A stretch of 64,000 bases of DNA from Hydrangea macrophylla (lineage: Eukaryota > Streptophyta > Magnoliopsida > Cornales > Hydrangeaceae), in assembly GCA_033977485.1 (NCBI GenBank), contig CM066987.1, positions 85,840,588 to 85,904,587 of the forward strand, read 5' to 3'. This document shows positions 52,609 to 63,425 of this stretch, piece by piece. The notes under the pieces were generated by a model. The model saw nothing but the letters and a program-made list of their open reading frames with translations, was not told the DNA's origin and searched no databases. The position numbers were made by a program, and so were the translations under genes. The stretch's first letter is position 1, and every line of letters starts with the position of its first letter.

Positions 52609-55600
52609 CTGAATTTAAATTTAAATTTCTTATTTTTAAAATGGTGGTTAATTAGTAATATTCATTTCATTTAGGAAGGTAAATTAAGAAATAAAGGGTG
52701 GATTACAGATACACTCCCTATAGTTAACGTGTTTATCAATTTACTTTATGTAGTTTCAAATGTGTCTCTCGTATCCCTGTGGTTTAGCCTAATGTGCAAT
52801 TGTCAGTCGAACTGTGAAATCTAATTAACATAGCTGCAGAGCGGGAGAGGATTGAAAAAATTTACTAACCACTTTGTAGTGTATCTGTAAATATATTACA
52901 GCATTAAAGACCATGATTCATGGCTGAGAATCATGTCCCATTCAAGTTTAGAAGATTTTCTAGCAGTGCACGTTAGTTCAAACTACAGGAGGATTTGTGA
53001 GACATATGAAACTACAGGGGGCAAAATGAAAAACGTTTTAACCCCATGGGGTTATATATACAATTAACTCAAAATTTCTCAATCCGTCCCAATTTAATAG
53101 TCTTTAATTTCATTTGAAATGTCCCATTTTAAGAATACTATATGAAAAGTCAATATACTTTTAACTATAAAATTTTCAAGTTTATCCTTTATCCTATCTT
53201 ATAAACTCCATTTTTCGTGTGTATAGCGGTACTGAAATTTTTTTAAGAGAAGGGTGAGAAGATTCAAAATTTTGACTAAAGGGAAGCTTACCAATTCATT
53301 ATGTTCTGGAATCATATATACACCAAGAGTTCCTAATTTTATGCTGTTAATAAAGGAAATATATCACAACATTAAAGACCATGATTCATGGTTGAGAATG
53401 ATTCCTAAACTTCTGGGGTTGACCAATAGCTTCAGCAATTTCCTCTTCAGCAATTTCAGCAACTTCCTCTGCAGCAATTTTAGCAATTTCCTCTGTATAT
53501 TTTTGCCCACTTCTTGTGCCCTTACACGTGCTTTCCTTAACACCCTCCCTCAAGTTGGAGTGGGAAGGTTCGTGGACACCCAACTTGGTTCGAAAAGATG
53601 TGAAACTGTCCTTAGGTAGAGACTTCGTAAATATATCTGCTGGTTGAGCTGACGAGGGTATGTAACGAGTATTGAGATGACCCACGGCAACCTTTTCTCG
53701 GACAAAATGGTAATCGAGCTCAATGTGTTTAGACCGAGCGTGAAACATGGGATTGACAGACAAGTGAAGAGCACTAACATTGTCACAGAATAACTGAGGT
53801 GGCTGTGTAAGAAAAACGCCAATATCCCGTAATAAGAAAGTCAGCCAAGTGATTTCAGCAGTGGTTGAGGCCATAGAACGATACTCAGCTTCAGAACTCG
53901 AACGAGAGATCGTTGGTTGCTTTTTGGAGCACCAAGAGATGCAATTTGAACCAAGAAATACACAAAAACCTGTTGTACTTCGTCGAGTTGTTTGACATCC
54001 GGCCCAATCCGCATCACTAAAACCGTAAAGGGAAGTGGAGCTATTTGAGAGATAACGTAGAACAAAACTTTGTATGCCCTTAAGGTATCGTAGAATTCTT
54101 TTTGCAGCTTTCAAGTGGGCAAGAGTTGGATTGCTAAAGAATTGACATACTCGATTTACAGCATGAGCGATGTCCGGTCGTGTGAAAGTCAAGTACTGCA
54201 AAGCTCCTATGATACTGGGGAAAATGAAAGGATCAATAGGATCATTATCCGATTGGGTGGATGAGTCCTTTAATGCCATTGGAGTGGCAACGGGAGAGCA
54301 TTGAAGCATTTGAGTTCGCTGAAGGAGGTCATGAGCATACTTTTGTTGTGAAAGAAATAACCCATCAGGAAAGGGATTGATTTCTACTCCAAGGAAGTAA
54401 TGTAATGCTCCAAGGTCTTTAATAGCAAACTCAGTGCTAAGTTGATCAATGAGCATAGTGATGAAGTCATCATTATTTCCTACCACAAGTATATCATCTA
54501 CACAAATCAGGAGAAGTGCCGTGACAGTACTTGAACGGTAGACAAATAATGATGGGTCAGCTTTGCTACAGACGAATCCAAGATGAAGTAGAAATTGTGA
54601 CAAGCGATCGAACCAAGCTCTTGGAGCTTGTTTTAATCCGTACAAGGATTTTTTGAGTAGACAAACATGATCAGGTAGGGACTTATCGACAAATCATGGC
54701 GGCTGCTCCATGTAGACGAATTCTTTGAGATGCCCATGCAAGAATGCATTTTTGACATCAAGTTGGCGCATACCCCAATTTTGAGTGAGAGAGAAGGTTA
54801 TGACAAGGCGGATAGTTGTCGGTTTAACCACCGGCCTAAAAGTTTCTTCGTAGTCAATTCCCGAGACTTGAGTAAAGCCTTTTGCCACTAATCGAGCTTT
54901 AAAACGATCAACTGAGCCATTCTCTTTGTACTTGATCCGAAAAACCCACTTTGAGCCTATGACATTAACGTCGGGGGGTCTTGACACCAAAACCCATGTG
55001 TGATTGGCATGAAGGGCTTCAATTTCCTCTTGCATAGCGTTGGTCCATCGAGAGTCTTTGAGAGCCGACTTTAATAGTTTTGGCTCAGCTAAGAGAGAGC
55101 TATGCGATGTTGTTGGGGAGATGGCAAGTGCAACATAATCCTTGAGGTATGCTGGTGGATGTCGGTCTCTTATTGGCCGAAGAGATTGCAAATTTGAATT
55201 ATGAGGGGAGGAAATCTTGTGAACATCGTGCATGGATGAAACAGCACCATCGTTTGAAGAAGTATCAAGCTTAAAATGGGAGGTGTCTTCAGCAATTTCA
55301 GCAACTTCCTCTGCACCAATTTCAGCAATTTCCTCTGCATATTTTTGCCCACTTCTTGTGCCCTTACATGTGCTTTCCTTAACTAAGGGTACAATGAAAA
55401 GTTGAAAAAAATACACCACAATAAAGGAATCTTCCTTAAATAGTGAGTGGGAATTCCCAAAAAGACCCCTTAATTAATTTGAAATAAAGGCATGCAATCG
55501 GAGATGAGACAATGGTCTACTTTTGCATTTTGCGTTAAGTAGTCAAAATGACCTTTTACCCATAGAGCATTTTAGCTCACTTAAAATTTGTTTACCTATT

Positions 55601-58600
55601 GCTTATCTAAGCATCTCACTGGATGAACATGTGAGATCCATCATTTTTCATATTTTTTTTACTCATAAAAAGTGGTGGTTCCACATGCTCATCCACTGAG
55701 GTGCTCGAGTGTGAACAAAAATACTCTCAAGAAATTATTCCATGACCCTGGACCATTGCCAGATAGTGGTCCCAACCAATAAAGAGTTGTCATGTGACTC
55801 ATGTGACAAAGTTGTATGGCTTTTGATTCACAAAAAAATTTGCACTTATCCACAAAGCAACTCTTAATTGACCGGACTATCACATGTTATATGGTCCAAG
55901 ACCATACAGTATGTGTATATATATATATCTACGTTAGCTCCCTTTTCAGTGGATGTTATTATAATTATTATAATTTTTTTTTTTTTTTTTTGACATTGGG
56001 CAAATACACACTCACTCACACACACACAAGGATATTGTTATCTATTAAGCTTTTTTCTCTCAACAAAAGAAAGGGGTTAAAATATTACCTCTGTAGTTAG
56101 ACTCATTTTCACTTTACCTCCTTGTGGTTCAAAAGTGAACACTTACACACTGTAATTTCGGACTAAACTGAAACTGCTAAGATTTTCCTCAAAATTGATG
56201 AAAATTCTAAAATTGGCCAAAAATATTAACGCTTGACCCTTTATGTGAGGTTAATTTTAGGATTAATCTTCTATGTGGGTATAATGTTGCCTTATTTAAC
56301 CCAGTTATGTGGGGATATTTTTCAACACTTTACCCCTTTGAGGGGCTATTTTTTAGGTTAACTGTCTAAGTGAGATTAATTTTGACCTCCCTTAAACTCT
56401 CCTATGTGGGGCGAATTTTAATATTTAATTCCTATGTAGGGCTATTTTGAGAGAAATCTTAGTAGTTTCACTTTAGTCTAAAACCACAGAGGGGTTAAGT
56501 CTACTTTTGAACCACATGGAGTAAAGTAAAAATGGGCCTAATGTGAGACGATCGAGTAGACAATATGTATCTGTTCTTTTTTTTTTTGGTTCGAAAAGCT
56601 TGAAAAGTATACAAGAGTTCAAAAAGGCCTACATCACTCGTATTCAGGTCTAAGGCTGTGTATTTCTAGTTTGATTACAAAAAAAAATTCAATACTTGAA
56701 AATGAAAAGGCAAAAAAAAGTACCTGGAATATTGTTATGGTCAAATCAAATTGGTCCCCATTGTAGGTGGAAACAGGATTTAATGCAGACCCAACAGCAA
56801 AATCTGGACTTGTTTGCATAAAACCTGGGCAAGCAAGATTATAGCAACCTGTATTTTGGTATCCATCACTCTGATCACCACATGAAAGTTTAGTTGATTA
56901 CATGAAATATATACAAAACTATAGCAATATACCCAAAAACAAAATTAAGAATGATTTGTTTTTTTGTTTTTAAAACTACATTTTAACCCAATTTAACAAG
57001 CAATCCCCAAATAAACACGAAGAAATTCATAGTTATGTTGTTCCCAAATGTAGCCATGAAGTGAACTATTTGCTAAGAAAAATATTGGTGCGTTTGAAAT
57101 GTGAATGATTTGCCCTCATGGCAGGACATGTAGAAATCTCGTATGCTTTAAATTATTTACATAGGTAGGGGAAATCGAAATATGATAAAATTTCTTTGTG
57201 AAAACCATGTGTCCATTAGCCTCAAATTGCTAGCGTGAAGTAGAAAATTTTAATTATGTATAGCTTATAATCGAAAGCAAGTGTGAATTATTATTTTTAC
57301 TTTATGAAAAAAAAATGCATTTGATGCATTTTTGAAAATAAGATGAAAATGAAGAAGATAATAATATTACAATTTGTGGGAATAAATTCTGAATATGTAA
57401 TTCCGAACACCGTATGTAATGAAATTTTTATCCGCCCTTTGAAAAATCAACAAAATCAGTGGTAAACTTATAACTTACCGTCCAATACACGAAGAATCGT
57501 GTTTGATTATCACCATACAAATCGGGATAAACCTAAAAACATGAAGGAAAAAAGATTAAGAAGAAGAAGGTATTCAATCAATAATATTTTCATAGGTTGG
57601 TTAATAAGTAATTAGAATTTTGGTTCAAAATCCCTCATATTGGTAATTTGTTTGAGTTTCAAGGATTATCGGTTTATAATTTTGGTCAAAAGACTCCGAT
57701 TAGTGAAACTATATCAAATTAATCAAATCCTTATATTACAAAATTTTGCATATTTAATAGTAATATGAAATTTTCGATTCTGAGACTTTTTAATAAAAAA
57801 ATATAAAACAACTATGAAAATTTTTGCCCCATAAACTTTAGCAGATTTTCTAGCAGTGCACATTAGTCCAAACTACAAGAGGATTTGTGATATGTATGAA
57901 ACTACAGGGGGCAAAATGAAAAACGTTTTAACCCTATGGGGTTATATATACAATTAACTCAAAAATTTCTCAATCCGTCCCAATTTAATAGTCTTTAATT
58001 TCATTTGGAATGTCCCATTTTAAGAATACTATATGAAAAGTCAATATACTTTTAACTATAAAATTTTCAAGTTTATCCTTTATCCTATCTTATAAACTCC
58101 ATTTTTCGTGTGTAGAGCGGTATTGAAATTTTTTTAAGAGAAGGGTACAATGAAAAGTTGAAAAAAAATACACCACAATACAGGAATCTTCCTTAAATAG
58201 TGAGTGGGAATTCCCAAAAAGACCCCTTAATTAATTTGAAACAAAGGCATGCAATCCTGTATTTTGTGGAGATGAGACAATGGTCTACTTTTGCATTTTG
58301 CGTTACGTAGTCAAAATGACCTTTTTTACCAATAGAGCATTTTAGCTCACTTAAAATTTGTTTACCTATTGCTTATCTAAGCATCTCACTGGGTGAGCGT
58401 GTGAGATCCACCACTTTTCATATTTTTTTTACTCATGAAAAGTGGTGGTTCCACATGCACATCCAATGAGGTGCTTGAGTGTGAACAAATTAGAATTTTC
58501 ATAGGTTAATTGGTTAATAAGTAATTAGAATTTTGGCTCAAAATCCCTCATATTGGTAATTTGTTTGAGTTTCAAGGATAATCGGTTTATAATTTTGGTC

Positions 58601-61577
58601 AAAAGACTCCGATTAGTGAAACTAAATCAAATAAATCAAATCCTTGTATTACAAAATTTTGCATAATTAATAGTCATGTGAAATTTTCGATTCTGAGACT
58701 TTTTAATAAAATATATAAAATGAGATGAACCTAAGGCCAAAAGAACAATCTTATAAGACTCTTGAATAAAATTCCCATATTAATATTGCAAATCTTTACA
58801 AATAAGCAAGCTCACAAAGACTTACGTTCCAACCAGCCTCAATAGTATTTACTCCTTGTGGACTAAATGAAGCCAGCCAAATTTGAGATAGGCTAAATTC
58901 TCCCTTCTCTGTTGTTGGATTCCATAGATTAATTGATGCACGTGCACCATAGAAAGTGTCATTGTTAATGGCCAGAGCTGTGGCATACTAATCCACATAC
59001 ACATCGAGGCTAGTGTTAGATACTCAAGAAAAATATTATTATGTTCACATGTATAAATTTGAAATGTAAGAAATAAGAAGAAAAAAAAAAAAAAAATTGG
59101 AAATAGAACCAAAATCGGAATAATACATCGAGGTTAGTGTTTGTCACTATATCCTAATTAAGGCAATTCTGCGTATTTGTGAATAGATAGTCTTTTAGGT
59201 GTGGGTGATAACCTGTTATATTTATAGGTTTTGTGTTTATAGGTCATAAACTGACTCTGTCCATGAATAGTCACGGTCAGTGACCATTCGTGAGCACTCA
59301 TGACCAGTCGCATAAATGACTATTTGACAAAGTCAATTTATACACAAATAAATCTGTACAGGGGGAGAGAACATACAAAACATTGAGGCCACATTTGTTT
59401 CGCAGGACTAATTAGATGGAATTAATTGGATTAATAGTCCATTTTAATTGAATAGTCCGGCGTGGCTATTCTGCTCGAAACTATTTGTCTATCTTAAAAG
59501 AATAGCTCTCCATATGGAAGACTATATTTATATACCATAGGGGAGGTGGTTTTATTAGTACCGAGACTGTTTATTCAACCCCTGCCCTGTAATCCAAACG
59601 TTACCCGAGTCTTCTATGTGTTCATAGGATGAAGTGATAAGGAAAGCTTCTGACATCCTATAAACGTCCGATTGTTTGGGTTGATAGTGTTCCTCGTGAG
59701 GTTTTTCATGTTTTGAATTCTGAGTTTGTTATATCTTTTCCTTCTTTGAAATTCTTGTTTCCCATATAATTAAAAAAAAAAAAGGACATAATGACACTGA
59801 TTTCCTTTACTTTTTGTGTTTCTACTCTAGATTACCTAATTAGCTAAATGGAACGGATCAAAATTTCAGAATACGATAATAACTTTTTAATATATTAATG
59901 AAACTATTTGCCGTTCAATTAATTTTTTTAAACTATAATTCCATACAAACTGTTATAATATTGTCAATATAATATCTATTCTCTTCTAAATAATTTTTTT
60001 GTTTAAATTAGGAAAATACGGCTATGAGATCGAAAAAAAACGCATATTACTTTTGATAGTCTTTAAAGTTCTTTTATTCATAATTTGTAAAATATATTGG
60101 GCGTACACCCACCCCTAGCTAATAGTCCAATTTTGTGAGAAAAGTTGATAGAATTTACTCATATATTATGCACTGTCACACTTTGTAGGGTGAAAATGGA
60201 ACACCACTATTATTCCAACCCGCTAATCAAGCATAACTGTGCATATATAGCAGTGGGTGAATTCTATCAAATTTCTCACAAGATGGGGCATTTAGATCAA
60301 ATTACTTCTAATTAAAACTTTAGTGACTAAATTGACACAATTAAAATTATATGGACTAAAATGAGACAGCGATCAATTTGCGAAGGTATGATTTGTATTT
60401 AAGCCTATACTTTTTCTATTTTGACACTAGTACACCCTTGCACCTGCACCCGCACTCTAACTTTTTGAAAAATTTGCTCTGCTACTTCTAGATTGAACTG
60501 AATAAGTAAAATCTTTGCCACATCATTTTACTAAAATTAGGATGGATAACTAATTTTATAACAAGGGTACGTAGTAAAGTAATTTACTATTGGTCTTTTG
60601 TAAAATCACTTTACTTTCATCGCTTCAATGAGGTGACAGAGATATTTCTGTCGTCACCTCTTCTGAGATATGAAGAATTACATAAATTTCCCTCGTAGTT
60701 TTAAAATTACCTTGACCTACTCTAACATTTGTAGTTGGATATATAATACTTACCTTTCAATTCCGTTAGTCAGATTTAAAATGACAATTTTTATTTTATT
60801 CAAGTCACAAATAAAAAAGAAAATTTTTTCCCTCTTTTTATTAAGGAGTTCATTAGGACGAAATTTTCATTTCATAATGTGTTGCCTTTTGCTGCTAAAT
60901 AAAATATATTATTCAAGGATAGACCGATACTTTTGCATGAAACATTAGCATAAAATTGTGATGGCGAAATTCATGTTGCAATTTTGGTTATCAAGTAATA
61001 AGTTAATTAAACAATTTCAAATAAAAATTCAAGGACCAAAGTTGGAAAACTAAAAATTGAAGGGGCACAAATACATAAAGTATAAAATATAAACGGGAAT
61101 TTTTTTTTTTGAAAAGTTGCAGGGGCAAGTGACCCCAATAACCTTCTTTAATCCACCCCGTACTAATATACACATAGAGTAATGGTAAATACACCTAAAA
61201 ACTACACTCTTTTATTTACAAAAAAAAACGGAAAAAACTTAGAGTAATATTTTATTTCGCAATTGATAAATAATTTTGGTGATTTTTTTTAAGTGTACTT
61301 TGCATTTTACAATACACTGAAGTAAGGGTAATTGAGTTGACAAGGGAAAAAGAGATATTACCTCATGTTGAACGCTATCATCAAGTACTTGTCGGATTCT
61401 CTTGTTTGATTTTGTTGTACTTGGGCTTATTGGAAAAGCTCGATGAAATTCACGTTTTGGAGTTCTTCTTACCGGGATTGTTCCTTCTGGGCAATTTCCA
61501 TCTTTACGCCAAAGCTGAATAAGGTCTCTTTGAGAACTGTTTGGTTCGAGTCCATTTGGATATGAGCTTGGTTTTAG
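52228..61577 (-). CDS. Neprosin-family (DUF239) secreted peptidase-like gene, five exons, 5' end missing
   Basis: The exons are 61362-61577, 58826-58987, 57479-57532, 56724-56870 and 52228-52608. All splice sites are GT-AG and all junctions are phase 0, giving 319 residues. The first exon encodes the neprosin activation region ([19 protein letters not shown]). The rest is the neprosin domain: [93 protein letters not shown]. Family members are extracellular glutamic peptidases or their relatives. The catalytic Glu pair is probably that of IEAGW and that of GGEM (placed from memory). Signal peptide and N-terminus (about 80 residues) are absent, probably beyond 64000. The introns are loaded with transposons but no exon is disrupted, so the gene may still work. 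Confidence 0.88.
52945..53254. repeat. Duplicated segment Y, copy 1 left part
   Basis: This matches 57835-58145 nearly base for base. The remainder of copy 1 lies at 55390-55719, beyond the copia insertion. It ends with AAGGG, the copia target duplication. Confidence 0.93.
53255..53542 (-). repeat. 3' LTR of the deleted copia element
   Basis: 288 bp, TG...CA. The first 120 bp on the - strand consist of repeated GAAATTGCTGAAGAG-like units, open in the pol frame. The stretch GACCATGATTCATGG near 53381 also occurs outside the element at about 52912. Confidence 0.85.
53543..55285 (-). pseudogene. pol: Copia RT-RNase H pseudogene
   Basis: One frame with a single TGA (54694-54696, just after YMEQPP). 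The RT runs from the linker ([61 protein letters not shown]) to [14 protein letters not shown] and CVDDILVVG, where the usual Tyr of YVDD is Cys. RNase H follows: [59 protein letters not shown]. The frame does not stop before the 3' LTR but continues about 45 codons into it. Gag, protease and integrase are deleted, so no autonomous activity is possible. Confidence 0.92.
55390..55719. repeat. Duplicated segment Y, copy 1 right part
   Basis: This matches 58146-58489, with a short deletion near 55499. It includes an imperfect palindrome (about 55610-55714, GCATCTCACTGGATGAACATG against its complement). Confidence 0.9.
56096..56545. mobile_element. MITE or foldback element with terminal inverted repeats of about 100 bp
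   Basis: The left arm (TTTTCACTTTACCTCCTTGTGGTTCAAAAG ... TGAAACTGCTAAGATTT, 56106-56195) is the inverted complement of the right arm (56450-56540) with scattered mismatches. There is no coding capacity. Family and target duplication are not resolved. Confidence 0.75.
56724..56870 (-). CDS. Neprosin gene, exon of 49 codons
   Basis: From [17 protein letters not shown] to FDLTITIFQ. The acceptor is GGTGATCAG|AGT and the donor CCAG|GTACTT. Two conserved Cys (CYNLAC) are present. Confidence 0.93.
57479..57532 (-). CDS. Neprosin gene, mini-exon of 18 codons
   Basis: [18 protein letters not shown], with acceptor TTTTTAG|GTT and donor ACG|GTAAGT. At 54 bp it is below normal ORF-finding limits. Confidence 0.93.
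57587..57808. repeat. Duplicated segment X, copy 1
   Basis: This is a direct repeat of 58495-58720 (for example TAATAAGTAATTAGAATTTT and AAAGACTCCGATTAGTGAAA). X copies flank Y copy 2. They lack TG/CA ends and so are not LTRs. Confidence 0.9.
57835..58489. repeat. Duplicated segment Y, copy 2 (uninterrupted)
   Basis: This equals 52945-53254 joined to 55390-55719 without the copia element. AAGGG at 58141-58145 is the intact target site. Confidence 0.93.
58495..58720. repeat. Duplicated segment X, copy 2
   Basis: Direct repeat of 57587-57808. Confidence 0.9.
58826..58987 (-). CDS. Neprosin gene, exon of 54 codons
   Basis: From [19 protein letters not shown] to VNTIEAGWN. The acceptor is GTGGATTAG|TAT and the donor AAC|GTAAGT. 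It carries the Glu of IEAGW, the probable first catalytic Glu of the family. Confidence 0.93.
59387..59605. mobile_element. Possible degenerate MITE
   Basis: The left end GGCCACATTTGTTTCGCAGG and the inverted right end GGTAACGTTTGGATTACAGG match at about two thirds of positions, in the style of hAT or PIF MITEs. No clear target duplication is seen. Confidence 0.35.
60127..60289. repeat. Small foldback element with about 45-bp inverted arms
   Basis: TTTTGTGAGAAAAGTTGATAG at about 60132-60152 pairs with CTATCAAATTTCTCACAAGA at about 60265-60284. The arms extend to about 60172 and from 60241. Confidence 0.75.
61362..61577 (-). CDS. Neprosin gene, first visible exon (activation region)
   Basis: 72 codons from [10 protein letters not shown] to DDSVQHE, with acceptor TTAATAG|CTA and donor GAG|GTAATA. 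It contains [20 protein letters not shown], typical of the neprosin activation domain. The preceding exon, with signal peptide and the start of this domain, is not found between 61578 and 64000. Confidence 0.92.
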
Positions 61578-62955
61578 CTATTAATTAAATCATGAAACAT
61601 ACAAATGAGTGGTTACGATCTTCATTACCAACAATATTAAGAGCCCGTTTGTCTGGGCGTTTAGACTGCGATTCGATAGTTTTTGGAGCACAAAAGGCGA
61701 TCATGGGTGGACCGTCTGGCAACAAATATTACTCCCTCCGTCTCATTTTTTGAGTCCACTATTCTATTTTGGGAAGTCTCAAAATTGTTGTTCACTTTCC
61801 TAAATTGGTATACATTTTTTACTTACTTTTCAAAATTTGCTCTCCTTCAAATTCAATTTTTGTCCCCCTAAAATGTGAAATTTATTTTTTGTCCCCTTAA
61901 AATGCTGAATTCCCAAAGTGGGACGGAGGGAGTAGATTGCTATTGGATCGCTAACATGGGCACAGTTTCGTTTGAACAGCTATTGGGCTAAGCTGGGTTA
62001 AGCAGCTTCAGCCTAATCGTGATCAATAAGTTGGACATCACAATGAGACAATTACCAGCGTACCCCTGACTTATTCCAAGTATGACTGGCGTGTCCTCGT
62101 TACTTGACGATTTGTTTATTCTGAGAGAATCCATATTATATTAGTATCGGGTAATACTTCACACCCACAACTTTCACACAACTTTATATTCACAACCCAC
62201 AAAACTGTCTACCACTCTCCTATGTCACTATGGGATCCACTGATATCACAGAAGTGGGGTTTTAACTCGATGTGGGACAACTGATCGTATGGTGGCTAAT
62301 GGACTCCATTAAACTCACTATATCAGTGCCATTTGCTGTGATGGACAACTTGTTGAAAAGGAAAAGTAATTTGGGTTGTGGGTTGAGTGAAAGAAAAGTA
62401 AAAGGAAAGGAAAGGAAATAAATTTTTTTAGTATTTTTCTTGTGTTTCATCTATTTAGATAGCATTATAAATTAAGAAATTTTTATATATAATGGATACT
62501 CAGTAAAAGAGAAGGGAAGTCCCACAAAATTCAAAGATTTTGAATATATTTGTTATACTATTTTCCTTTTTCTATTAATCAATTAATGAAAAGTATTTTA
62601 GGTAAATTCTTTTTCTTCCCCTCATCAAATTTATATAGTAATTAAGCAGAGCCCAAGGAAATTTTGTCTTCTCCTTTTTCCTTACACTTTCCTCCCTTAT
62701 AATCACAAATCAAATGAAATTCAAGATTGGATCAAATTTAGTGGAGGTCTGTCATGCTTCTGGTGGATGTCTCTCAAGTGCCTTCTATTTTGTTCTATTT
62801 TTTACATTGTTGGGGCTGTGGATAGTATGTTTTTGTGGGGTTCTTTTTGTAAATTCCTAAGTGACTTTTAGAAGTCCTATTAAATATGGTCTACTAGCCT
62901 TCTATGTTAGTTGAACTCCACTAATTATTTAGCCAATAGAAGATTGTCCCAATTA

Positions 62956-62988
<33 letters not shown>

Positions 62989-63007
62989 AAAGATATACGT
63001 TATTAAT
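61578..63007. other. AT-rich region upstream of the visible exons, with a Stowaway MITE
   Basis: This is probably the first intron of the neprosin gene. It holds the Stowaway element (61732-61932), an (AT)n microsatellite (62959-62989) and no exon that I can recognise on either strand. Confidence 0.65.
61732..61932. mobile_element. Stowaway-type MITE (Tc1/mariner)
   Basis: The terminal inverted repeats are CTCCCTCCGTCTCATTTTTTG and its complement ending GTGGGACGGAGGGAG, flanked by the TA duplications 61730-61731 and 61933-61934. It is 201 bp and non-coding. Confidence 0.93.
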
Positions 63008-63411
63008 TGTTGAGATAACCGATGATTGAATGGTTCATCTTTCAACAGTTATTAAATAAGGACTTTTCATATTTCAAGGAAATATTTATGAAAGTCATTA
63101 CGTATTCCAAGACCGTCTTTATGACAGTCATTAATAGGCCCTCTTCTCTCCTCTATAAAAGGTACACCCTACCCCTTGAAAGTTAACCTCAATCAATTAC
63201 AGAAATAAGGGTGTACATAATTGAGAGACAGAGAGAAGAAAATAAAGCCTAGATTAAAGTGCAATCTAAGGGGTCCAATTCCTTCTCTACCAATTTCAAT
63301 GGCGAATAACGGTATGTAGAATTTATATTTGTTTTCTTAAGGTGTATTATATTCAAGATCCTGGCATATAAAATTTTTCCGCATGATGGTTTTATCAATT
63401 AAATTCTTACA
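63008..63411 (+). repeat. 5' LTR of element G
   Basis: TG...CA ends. The TATA box is CTATAAAAGG at 63153-63162. An ATG at 63299 within the leader is followed 13 bases later by GTATGT, a good splice donor. Confidence 0.8.
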
Positions 63412-63413
63412 GT

Positions 63414-63425
63414 TGGTATCAGAGC
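63414..63425 (+). other. Primer-binding site of element G (initiator Met tRNA)
   Basis: TGGTATCAGAGC starts two bases after the LTR, complementary to the 3' end of initiator-Met tRNA. TTGGGTTTC follows, similar to the T-arm complement. Confidence 0.9.

Larger units (their letters stand above)
53255..55384 (-). mobile_element. Internally deleted Ty1/copia retrotransposon
   Basis: The target duplication AAGGG is at 53250-53254 and 55385-55389, and a paralogous empty site is at 58141-58145. In the element's orientation (- strand): about 100 bp of 5' LTR (55286-55384), then directly the RT-RNase H part of pol, a purine tract (GAGGGAGGG), and a full 288-bp 3' LTR (TGTTAAGGAAAG...CTTCTCA, 53255-53542). 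The PBS, gag, protease and integrase are gone. One deletion from inside the 5' LTR to mid-pol explains the structure, and the LTR remnant is fused in frame to pol. Confidence 0.9.
52609..56723 (-). other. Intron of the neprosin gene carrying the copia insertion
   Basis: This 4.1-kb intron contains the truncated copia element (53255-55384) inside duplicated segment Y (52945-53254 plus 55390-55719), and a long-TIR MITE (56096-56545). Donor CCAG|GTACTT, acceptor AATTCAG|GAC. The rest is AT-rich with no gene. Confidence 0.85.
58988..61361 (-). other. Intron of the neprosin gene with MITE-like sequences
   Basis: This 2.4-kb AT-rich intron has donor GAG|GTAATA and acceptor GATTAG|TAT. It holds a possible hAT-like MITE (59387-59605), a foldback (60127-60289), poly(A) or poly(T) runs near 59083 and 61098, and no coding sequence. 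Confidence 0.8.

Noticed and set aside
57587..58720. A small LTR or TRIM element with X copies as LTRs
   Set aside because: X copies lack TG...CA ends, PBS, PPT and target duplications.
61637..61985. A larger MITE (GAGCCCGTTTGTCTG...) hosting the Stowaway element
   Set aside because: No convincing inverted right end was found.
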